From: DATJQF01 sp035505995
GTDB lineage: Bacteria > Bacteroidota > Bacteroidia > Bacteroidales > FEN-979
NCBI GenBank assembly: GCA_035505995.1
Contig: DATJQF010000051.1
Location: forward strand, 1-10,481
Direction: 5' to 3'
DNA: 10,481 nucleotides
Position numbers and translations under genes: made by a program. Below the pieces are notes generated by a model. It was not told the DNA's origin. It was given only the letters and a program-made list of their open reading frames with translations, and searched no databases. Every line of letters starts with the position of its first letter. Position 1 is the stretch's first letter. This document shows positions 1 through 5,412 of this stretch, in pieces.

Positions 1-477
1 TGGATGGAGCTCCAGCCGGAGCTCGCCCTGCTGATCACGGCCACGGACCGGATCAGCTACATTTTCCTGGCGATCATCCTGCTGGCCCTGGCTTTCGGGA
101 TCATCAACACGATGCTGATGGCGGTGCTGGAGAGGACCAAGGAGATCGGGATGCTCATGTCGATCGGCATGAGCCGCTCGAGGGTTTTCCGGATGATCCT
201 GCTGGAAACCATCATGCTTACCCTCACCGGCGGAGTGATCGGCATGGGAGTGAGCGCCGGTATCATCGCCTTCTTCCACCGGTACGGCATCGACCTTTCC
301 GCGGTGGGAAAAGGGATGGAATCCCTCGGGTATGAAACGATGGTCTATCCTTCGATCGCCCCGTCTTTCTTCTTTGCGCTGACGATCATGATCATTTTCA
401 CCGGCATCCTGTCCTCGATCTACCCGGCCCGGAAAGCGCTGGCGATCGAGCCGGCCAAAGCCATTAAAATAGAATAA
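1..477 (+). CDS. ABC transporter permease, FtsX/MacB/LolCE type (5' truncated)
   Basis: This is the C-terminal part of an inner-membrane ABC permease. The reading frame is open from base 1 (a TGG codon before the first ATG), so the gene starts outside the window. The visible 158 residues hold three hydrophobic spans, at about 19-43, 66-91 and 121-143. The stretch after the first span, with ERTKEIGMLMSIGMSRSRV at about 44-62, is the conserved cytoplasmic loop of FtsX-domain permeases (family knowledge: LolC/LolE and MacB have an equivalent ER-E-G-x-L-x-AxG loop). The end, YPARKALAIEPAKAIKIE, is the typical C-terminus after the last helix. The ATPase gene follows 24 bp downstream, so the two form a transporter, probably working by mechanotransmission rather than as a classic channel. 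The substrate is not visible; lipoprotein, lipid or peptide export are the family options. The missing N-terminus would hold the first TM and the periplasmic domain. Confidence 0.9.
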   Translation, partial: WMELQPELALLITATDRISYIFLAIILLALAFGIINTMLMAVLERTKEIGMLMSIGMSRSRVFRMILLETIMLTLTGGVIGMGVSAGIIAFFHRYGIDLSAVGKGMESLGYETMVYPSIAPSFFFALTIMIIFTGILSSIYPARKALAIEPAKAIKIE

Positions 478-501
478 ACGATACTAACACTTTCAGAAAC
501 C

Positions 502-1203
502 ATGCAGGAAACGATCATCGATATCCGGAACCTTCACAAGGTTTACGACAGCAAAACCCTGCCGGTCTATGCCCTGAACGGGATCGACCTGAAATTCAGC
601 AAGGGAGAATTCACCTGCGTGGTGGGTCCTTCCGGCTCCGGCAAGACTACCTTCCTGAACATGCTCGGGGGCCTGGACAGCCCCACGGAAGGTGAGATCA
701 TCATCGAGGGGGTCGACATTGCCAGGCTTTCTCCCCGCAAACGGGTGGATTTCCGCCTCCGGTCCATCGGCTTCGTTTTCCAGTCGTTCAACCTCCTGCC
801 GGTGCTCACCGCCGAAGAGAACATCGAGTTCATCATGCAGCTGCAGAAGAGACCTAAAAAGGAGCGCCGGGCACGTACCCTGGAATTGCTGAAGGCGGTC
901 GGCCTTACCGAAAAGATCCGTCAGCGGCCCAACAAGCTTTCGGGCGGACAGCAGCAACGGGTGGCGGTGGCGCGTGCGCTGGCCTCCAAGCCGAAATTCA
1001 TCCTGGCGGATGAACCTACGGCCAACCTGGATTCCAAGACCACCGAAAACCTCCTCGCCATCATGGAGCGGTTGAACCAGGAGGAAGGAATGACGTTCAT
1101 TTTCTCCACGCACGATATCCGGGTGGTCAATAAAGCGCACCGGGTGATCACCATCGAAGACGGCAAAGTGCTGTCGGATGTGCGGCAGAAACCTCATGCC
1201 TGA
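502..1203 (+). CDS. ABC transporter ATP-binding protein, LolD/MacB family
   Basis: This is a cytoplasmic ATPase that powers the adjacent FtsX-type permease. It has 233 residues, the usual length for a stand-alone LolD/MacB-type ATPase, and all motifs are intact: Walker A GPSGSGKT (42-49), Q-loop Q94, signature LSGGQQQR (146-153), Walker B ILADEP (167-172) with catalytic E171, D-loop around NLD (175-177) and the H-loop histidine H204. The signature LSGGQQQR is closer to MacB-type and general exporter ATPases than to E. coli LolD, so the substrate cannot be assigned from this gene alone. The start ATG at 502 gives a standard N-terminus (IIDIRNLHKVYDSK) with no good ribosome-binding site, as is normal in Bacteroidota. 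The barrel gene begins on the base after its TGA, so the three genes are almost certainly co-transcribed. Confidence 0.95.
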   Translation: MQETIIDIRNLHKVYDSKTLPVYALNGIDLKFSKGEFTCVVGPSGSGKTTFLNMLGGLDSPTEGEIIIEGVDIARLSPRKRVDFRLRSIGFVFQSFNLLPVLTAEENIEFIMQLQKRPKKERRARTLELLKAVGLTEKIRQRPNKLSGGQQQRVAVARALASKPKFILADEPTANLDSKTTENLLAIMERLNQEEGMTFIFSTHDIRVVNKAHRVITIEDGKVLSDVRQKPHA

Positions 1204-2412
1204 ATGCCGATGCGGCTTCTGAGAACCTATACCGGGAAGTATCTTCTGAGGTTGTGCCTCGTGGCCTGCCTTTTCCCCTTGGCATCGGGGGGCCGGGCGC
1301 AGGATACCGTCAAAGCACGCTCCTGGTCCCTCAACGGATACCTGAAGGAAATGCCGGGGGTCCTGTACACCAACGTCAATGAAACCTGGTACTGGCAGAA
1401 CCTGGTCCATAACCGGCTGAACTTCCGCTGGCAGATCTCGCCGGCATTTTCAATGGGCGCCGGCATGAGGAACCGGTTCTCCTTCGGGAATCTCGACAAG
1501 GAGTATCCCGATTACTTCACCTCGTTCGGATATGATAACGGCGTGGTCGATCTCTCCTGGAACATCGTATCCGGGCCCCATTATGTGCTGAACACTTCCC
1601 TCGACCGGCTCTGGGTCGATTTCAGCAAGGGAAAGTTCCAGGTTACCGCCGGAAGGCAGCGGGTGAACTGGGGATTGAATTACGTGTGGAACCCGAATGA
1701 TATTTTCAATTCCTACTCCTATCTCGATTTCGATTATGAAGAAAAGCCCGGAAGCGACGCCGTTCGTTTTCAATATTACCCGGAGAACCTGGGTAGGGCG
1801 GAAATCACGGTGAAGGCGGCAAAGGACTGGAAGATCACGGCAGCCGGCCTGTACCAGTTCAACCGGTGGAAATGGGACTTCCAGGTGCTGGGCGGCGTGA
1901 TGGACGGCACCGACCTGGCTGTGGGGGGAGGCTGGTCGGGGCAGATCGCCGGAGGAGGGTTCCGGGGGGAAGCCACGTGGTTTCAGCCGTTGAAGAAGTT
2001 CGGGGATACCACGGGGGTGGTCACGGCTTCGCTGGGATATGATTATACCTTCCGGAACTCCCTGATGCTCCAGTTTGAAGCGCTGTACAACGGGAACCCG
2101 AACGGGAATCTCACCACCCTGCTTTCCGCCAACCAGAACACGGAATCCTCGATGAGCGCCAAGAATCCTTTCTTATCGGATTTTACTGTATTCGGGGGAG
2201 TCAATTACCCGGTCCTCCCCCTGCTGAATCTTTCCCTGGCCGGCATGTACAACTGGACCAACAAAACCTATATCCTGATCCCTTCCGGAACGGTTTCCCT
2301 GACCAACAACATGGAACTGATGCTCCTCGCCCAGCTGTTCCAGATCTACGACACCCAGGCCAGCCGTGCCGGGATCACTTTCATCTTCCTGAGGTATAAG
2401 TGGAGTTTTTAA
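1204..2412 (+). CDS. Putative outer-membrane beta-barrel protein, porin-like, linked to ABC exporter
   Basis: A 402-residue exported protein of uncertain family. The N-terminus has basic residues, a hydrophobic core (about 13-27) and a likely signal peptidase I site after RAQ near residue 33. LVAC at 19-22 resembles a lipobox, but hydrophobic sequence continues past it, so simple cleavage is favoured. The mature part is rich in Gly, Tyr, Trp, Phe and Asn with alternating hydrophobic residues, and it ends in an aromatic-rich strand with a C-terminal Phe (RYKWSF), a usual outer-membrane barrel assembly signal. GRQRVNWG at 150-157 followed by NPNDIFN at 163-169 recalls the GRQ-VNWG/NP motif that I associate with DUF1302-type porins; this is a resemblance from memory, not a search result. 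The gene starts on the base after the ATPase stop, so it probably provides the outer-membrane step of the same export system. ATG 1210 is an alternative start two codons in. Confidence 0.75.
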   Translation: MPMRLLRTYTGKYLLRLCLVACLFPLASGGRAQDTVKARSWSLNGYLKEMPGVLYTNVNETWYWQNLVHNRLNFRWQISPAFSMGAGMRNRFSFGNLDKEYPDYFTSFGYDNGVVDLSWNIVSGPHYVLNTSLDRLWVDFSKGKFQVTAGRQRVNWGLNYVWNPNDIFNSYSYLDFDYEEKPGSDAVRFQYYPENLGRAEITVKAAKDWKITAAGLYQFNRWKWDFQVLGGVMDGTDLAVGGGWSGQIAGGGFRGEATWFQPLKKFGDTTGVVTASLGYDYTFRNSLMLQFEALYNGNPNGNLTTLLSANQNTESSMSAKNPFLSDFTVFGGVNYPVLPLLNLSLAGMYNWTNKTYILIPSGTVSLTNNMELMLLAQLFQIYDTQASRAGITFIFLRYKWSF

Positions 2413-2420
2413 TAATCCCC

Positions 2421-2473
2421 AGGTCACCTTTTCGCTTTTCTCCTTTTCACCATCCCGCCATTTCACCATTTTC
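2421..2473. repeat. Degenerate 8-bp-period pyrimidine-rich array
   Basis: Between the barrel gene and the next promoter the plus strand reads as successive units of about 8 bp: AGGTCACC, TTTTCGC (one base short), TTTTCTCC, TTTTCACC, ATCCCGCC, ATTTCACC, ATTTTC. The nonamer TTTCACCAT occurs exactly at 2445-2453 and 2461-2469, 16 bp apart, which is two periods. There is no coding potential. Function is unknown. It lies just 3' of the barrel stop codon, and no hairpin terminator is visible there. Confidence 0.55.
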
Positions 2474-2483
2474 TTTGATACTC

Positions 2484-2514
2484 TTGACTTCCAAATATTT
2501 ATATTGTATCTTTA
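2484..2514 (+). promoter_or_regulatory. Putative Bacteroidota-type promoter for the coiled-coil gene
   Basis: TATCTTTA at 2507-2514 matches the TAnnTTTG -7 box in all fixed positions except the last. TTG at 2484-2486 lies 20 bp upstream, where the -33 TTTG element is expected. Transcription would start near 2520, about 18 bases before the ATG at 2538. This is a pattern match only. Confidence 0.4.
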
Positions 2515-2537
2515 GGGCATATTTAAAATCCCGTACT

Positions 2538-3392
2538 ATGAAAAAAATTTTACCTGCCCTGATCCTGTCTCTCCTTGGGTTCCAGGCATTCAGCCAAACA
2601 ACGGAAGTGGTTTCCAAAAAGGAATTCCAGGATGAAAAGAAAAAGATCAACCTGAACATAGACCAGGCTAAAAAAGCCGGGCTTGAAGCCAAAAAGCTGG
2701 CCACCCGCCAGGCTGCCCTGGTCGACAGTCTGAAGACGGTGGTCAAAGCCGGCCAGGCCACCATAGCCGGCAATGCAGACTCCCTGGCTGCCGCAAAGGC
2801 TACGATCCAGGTCTTCCAGCATCGTCTCGACCGGAATAAGACGAACTCAAGAATATTTATCGGGGTCACTTACCTGCTGGCGTTGATCCTGTTTGTTGTG
2901 GTTTTCCTGCTCCTGTTCCGTTTCAGAAGCCAGCTTAAGAATGCCATGGAGCTTCTCGGAAAGAAGGAAGAGACCATGGAAAAGGAGGCGGCTGCCCTGA
3001 AGGAGGCCAACCGGCTGGAGCATGATAAGCTCACCACCCTCGCCGGCGATATTAAGCAAAAACTGCAGCTGGCCGTCGAGCAGGAGGAGAAGAAGGAACA
3101 GGAGCTGGCGGCGCAGATCGACGTGCTCCTGAAATCGCTGAACGAAAAGTCGCAGGCCCTCCTGGCTGCCATGGATGAACTGAAAGCGGAGCATGGAAAG
3201 AAGCTGCTGCAACATGACCAGAAAGTGAAGGAGATCGGTTCCTCGCTGGAAATCAAGGGCAAGGAAGTGGAAAAGCAAAAAGAGATCCACGGAGTACTCG
3301 TGGAAGAATTCAAAAGTTTCCGGATTTCCCTGGAGAAGGAGATCAAAAAGCTAACGGAGGAGCTGGCTTCTCACATCCACTCCAAATCCTGA
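2538..3392 (+). CDS. Membrane-anchored coiled-coil protein with signal peptide, unknown function
   Basis: A 284-residue protein that I do not recognise as a named family. I chose ATG 2538, not the upstream in-frame ATG at 2400, because it gives a clean signal peptide (MKKILPALILSLLGFQAFSQ, cleavage near residue 20) and because 2400 overlaps the barrel gene. Residues about 25-100 are Lys/Ala/Glu/Gln-rich and likely helical. A strong transmembrane helix lies at about 106-127. Residues about 135-280 are a highly charged, heptad-like Glu/Lys/Leu helix. With the signal peptide cleaved, the first helical segment would be periplasmic and the second cytoplasmic. The layout could suit an envelope-spanning scaffold or sensor, but no enzymatic motif is visible. 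Its promoter appears to be its own. It ends 6 bp from the convergent SPFH gene. Confidence 0.85.
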   Translation: MKKILPALILSLLGFQAFSQTTEVVSKKEFQDEKKKINLNIDQAKKAGLEAKKLATRQAALVDSLKTVVKAGQATIAGNADSLAAAKATIQVFQHRLDRNKTNSRIFIGVTYLLALILFVVVFLLLFRFRSQLKNAMELLGKKEETMEKEAAALKEANRLEHDKLTTLAGDIKQKLQLAVEQEEKKEQELAAQIDVLLKSLNEKSQALLAAMDELKAEHGKKLLQHDQKVKEIGSSLEIKGKEVEKQKEIHGVLVEEFKSFRISLEKEIKKLTEELASHIHSKS

Positions 3393-3409
3393 GGGATACT
3401 ATCCTTTGG
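3382..3409. other. Imperfect hairpin overlapping two convergent stop codons
   Basis: CCAAA (3382-3386) pairs with TTTGG (3405-3409), and inside it GGAT (3394-3397) pairs with ATCC (3401-3404) around the loop ACT, with a 7-nt one-sided bulge (3387-3393). It covers both the TGA of the plus gene and the TAG of the minus gene. There is no adjacent T-tract on either strand, so a role as a bidirectional terminator is only a possibility. Confidence 0.25.
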
Positions 3410-4292
3410 CGGCCATGCCGGTTGAATCCGGCTTCTGCCTGATCGGGAGGATGCCTCCCAGTTCTCCCAATACATTCACAAGATCGGAACCGGTCGGGAC
3501 GACGATTTTTGCATTGTCTTTCAGCGAAGTTTCCAGCGCCTGGATCCGCCGCAGCAGTTGGGCATTCCCGATGAAATACTTTTCCGCTGCCTCGTTCACC
3601 AGTTGGATGGCCTGGGCCTCCCCTTCCGCCCGCAGGATCGCCGCCTGCTTGATCCCTTCCGCCCGGCGGATCTCCGCCCGTTTCTCCCCGTCAGCCTTCG
3701 TCTCGGTAGCCGTGGCGAAGTCAACAGCCGCGATCTTCTCGTTCTCGGCCTTCACGATCTTGTTCATGGTCTCCTGGACGTCCTTGGGAGGATCTATCTC
3801 CTTCAGCTCGGTGCGGATGATCTCGATCCCCCAGTGGTTGGTCTCTGCCAGCAGGGTGGAATGAAGGTCCTTGTTGATCCTTCCCCGCTCGCTGTTGGCC
3901 GATTTCAGGGTGAGGGTCCCGATGATGTTACGGAGTGTGGTCCGGGCCAGGTTGACGATCTGGTACTCGATGTTGTTCACATTGTACTGGGAAGCTTTCA
4001 CATCGTCCTCGTCGTTGCGGATCTTGAAGTAAACCTGGGCATCCACTTTGGCGTTCAGGTTATCGTTGGTGATGATCTCCTGGGGTTCGGCGTTGATCAT
4101 CTTTTCGGTGATGTTGACCTGGTACATTTTCTCGATCGCAGGAATGATCCAGTGGAATCCGGGACCGGCAAAACGGTTGTACTTGCCCAGCCGCTCGATC
4201 AGTCCGCGGTGGGTCGGCCGTACGATCCTGATCCCTGCAAAGAACAGCAGGATCACAAGGACTACGATGACGGTAATAGTTACATTTCCCAT
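3399..4292 (-). CDS. SPFH/band-7 domain membrane protein (stomatin/slipin, QmcA-like)
   Basis: A 297-residue stomatin-family protein. Residues 5-21 form an N-terminal membrane anchor. It is followed by the band-7/SPFH domain with family hallmarks: RPTHRGLIERLGKYNRFAGPGFHW (25-48, shown as position anchors R25 to W48), the NDNLNAKVDAQVYFKI region (76-91), and the GTLTL--ANSERGRIN stretch (125-140). The domain ends in an Ala/Glu/Arg/Lys-rich helix (about 181-238) containing RAEGEAQA (221-228). Members oligomerise into membrane-associated rings and are thought to organise membrane microdomains or regulate membrane proteases. Slipin genes are often paired with an NfeD-type gene; none is present on either side here. 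The start ATG is the only one giving the anchor plus domain. A separate promoter in the divergent intergenic region is likely. Confidence 0.93.
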   Translation of the reverse strand: MGNVTITVIVVLVILLFFAGIRIVRPTHRGLIERLGKYNRFAGPGFHWIIPAIEKMYQVNITEKMINAEPQEIITNDNLNAKVDAQVYFKIRNDEDDVKASQYNVNNIEYQIVNLARTTLRNIIGTLTLKSANSERGRINKDLHSTLLAETNHWGIEIIRTELKEIDPPKDVQETMNKIVKAENEKIAAVDFATATETKADGEKRAEIRRAEGIKQAAILRAEGEAQAIQLVNEAAEKYFIGNAQLLRRIQALETSLKDNAKIVVPTGSDLVNVLGELGGILPIRQKPDSTGMAAKG

Positions 4293-4317
4293 AAAAATCT
4301 TTTTTTAAGTTAAACAA

Positions 4318-4332
4318 TCGGTTCGTGACCGA
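4318..4332. repeat. Short GC-containing inverted repeat in SPFH 5' leader
   Basis: TCGGT at 4318-4322 and ACCGA at 4328-4332 are perfect inverted copies around TCGTG. It would fall in the leader of the SPFH transcript if transcription starts from the -7 box at 4337-4344. It could be a small hairpin or a protein site; the evidence is only the symmetry. Confidence 0.25.
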
Positions 4333-4336
4333 ATGA

Positions 4337-4344
4337 CAAATTTA
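4337..4344 (-). promoter_or_regulatory. Putative -7 box for the SPFH gene
   Basis: Read on the minus strand this is TAAATTTG, a perfect match to TAnnTTTG. It lies about 45 bases upstream of the SPFH start codon at 4292. A good TTTG -33 element is not present at the expected distance, so the assignment rests on the -7 box and position alone. Confidence 0.4.
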
Positions 4345-4365
4345 AGAAAGAAAAATAGTTAAATT
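4339..4365. promoter_or_regulatory. 7-bp inverted repeat in divergent promoter region, possible operator
   Basis: AATTTAA at 4339-4345 and TTAAATT at 4359-4365 are perfect inverted copies with centres 20 bp apart. The left arm overlaps the minus-strand -7 box, and the right arm overlaps TAAATTCG (4360-4367), a one-mismatch TAnnTTTG box for the plus-strand methyltransferase gene. A dimeric regulator could therefore bind both promoters. The arms are AT-only, so chance is a real alternative. Confidence 0.3.
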
Positions 4366-4386
4366 CGCCTGACGTAATAAATTAAT

Positions 4387-5382
4387 ATGGCTGGAAAGAT
4401 AACCTCTGCCGGGGAATTCATGGAAAAGGTGAACGCCTTCCGCATCAGCCGTATCCTCCTGACGGCACATGAGCTGCGCATCGCCACCCTGCTGGCAGTA
4501 AAGGGCAGGACCTCTTCCGAACTGGCAAAAGAGATCCAGGCCGATCCCCGTGCCACCGATCGTTTCCTGAATGCCCTGGTGGCGTTGGGATTGCTGGATA
4601 AGAAGGGAGGCGTTTTCTTCAATACCCCCTTTTCCTCCAAATTCCTGGTGGAAAGTTCTCCTGCCTACCTGGGCGGACTGACCCATGCAGTGGGCCTCTG
4701 GCGGACCTGGAACACGCTTACGGAAGCGGTCCTCACCGGAACCACGGTAGCCAATCAGCCCTCCATCGGGGATCGGGGGGACTCGTGGCTGGAAGGATTC
4801 ATTGCCGCCATGCATGCCCGGGCCGGGCAGGAGGCGATCGAGGTAGCCGACGTCCTGGACCTGAAAAAGGTCAAAAAGATCCTCGATGTAGGCGGCGGCT
4901 CCGGCGCCTTCTGTTTTGAGTTCGTCAGGAGGATCCAGGGAGCCACAGCCGTCGTGTTCGATCTTCCCGGTGTGGTTCCGATCACGCAGGGATATATTGA
5001 AAGGGCCGGGATGACTTCGTCCGTAACCACGCTGGCGGGGGATTACCTCGTGAACGATTTCGGCCACGGTTACGACCTGGTGTTTATATCCGCCGTGGTC
5101 CATATCAATTCCCCCGGAGAAAACCTCCGGCTGATCCGGAAAGCGGCGGAAGCGTTGAATCCGGGAGGACAGGTAGTGATCCGGGATCATGTGATGAGCG
5201 AGGACCGTACCCAGCCCGAAACAGGCGCTATTTTCGCCCTGAATATGCTGGTCGGCACGCTGCATGGCGACACTTACACGGAAAATGAAATGAGGGAGTG
5301 GATGGAGCAGTCCGGACTGACGAAAATCCTCCGGAAAGAAACTGCCGGCGGGGCCAGCCTGATGATCGGCCGTAAGAAATAA
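4387..5382 (+). CDS. SAM-dependent O-methyltransferase-like enzyme (Methyltransf_2 type)
   Basis: A 331-residue cytoplasmic enzyme with the two-part layout of dimeric O-methyltransferases. The N-terminal part (about 10-100) is a helical dimerisation/winged-helix region, with ELRIATLLAVKGRTSSELAKE followed by a DP-ATDRFLNALVALGLL segment (about residues 35-80). The C-terminal Rossmann domain has motif I DVGGGSG (167-173), an acidic residue at the end of strand 2 in FDLP (191-194), and GDY at 218-220. H239 in SAVVHINSPGEN sits where the catalytic His of plant-type enzymes lies (usual context HDW), although the following Asp-Trp is missing. NPGGQVVIRDH (to H268) is the usual strand-5 region. The acceptor substrate cannot be inferred; small phenolic, polyketide or quinone-like compounds are typical for the family. 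It is the first gene of a probable three-gene operon with a metallopeptidase and a spermidine-synthase-like protein. Confidence 0.88.
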   Translation: MAGKITSAGEFMEKVNAFRISRILLTAHELRIATLLAVKGRTSSELAKEIQADPRATDRFLNALVALGLLDKKGGVFFNTPFSSKFLVESSPAYLGGLTHAVGLWRTWNTLTEAVLTGTTVANQPSIGDRGDSWLEGFIAAMHARAGQEAIEVADVLDLKKVKKILDVGGGSGAFCFEFVRRIQGATAVVFDLPGVVPITQGYIERAGMTSSVTTLAGDYLVNDFGHGYDLVFISAVVHINSPGENLRLIRKAAEALNPGGQVVIRDHVMSEDRTQPETGAIFALNMLVGTLHGDTYTENEMREWMEQSGLTKILRKETAGGASLMIGRKK

Positions 5383-5412
5383 CGACATTCATCACGAAAC
5401 AACCATTAGCCT

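Noticed and set aside
1258..1269. LVAC at residues 19-22 of the barrel protein as a lipobox
   Set aside because: The hydrophobic core would be too short before it and continues after it, and a barrel ending in Phe is better served by cleavage near RAQ.
493..1410. 305-residue minus-strand frame across the ATPase and the start of the barrel gene
   Set aside because: It covers a perfect ABC ATPase on the plus strand and shows no domain or credible start context; it is a shadow of biased codon use.
2400..2537. Upstream in-frame extension of the coiled-coil protein
   Set aside because: Starting at 2400 would overlap the barrel gene, translate the 8-bp-period array and the promoter, and bury a typical signal peptide 46 residues inside the protein.
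3558..4313. 251-residue plus-strand frame across the SPFH gene
   Set aside because: It is the complement of a textbook SPFH domain, with a Leu/Gly/Asp-rich translation and no domain.
4342..5388. 348-residue minus-strand frame opposite the methyltransferase
   Set aside because: The plus strand has a complete SAM-binding enzyme. The antisense translation is low in recognisable structure and its end runs into the divergent promoter region.
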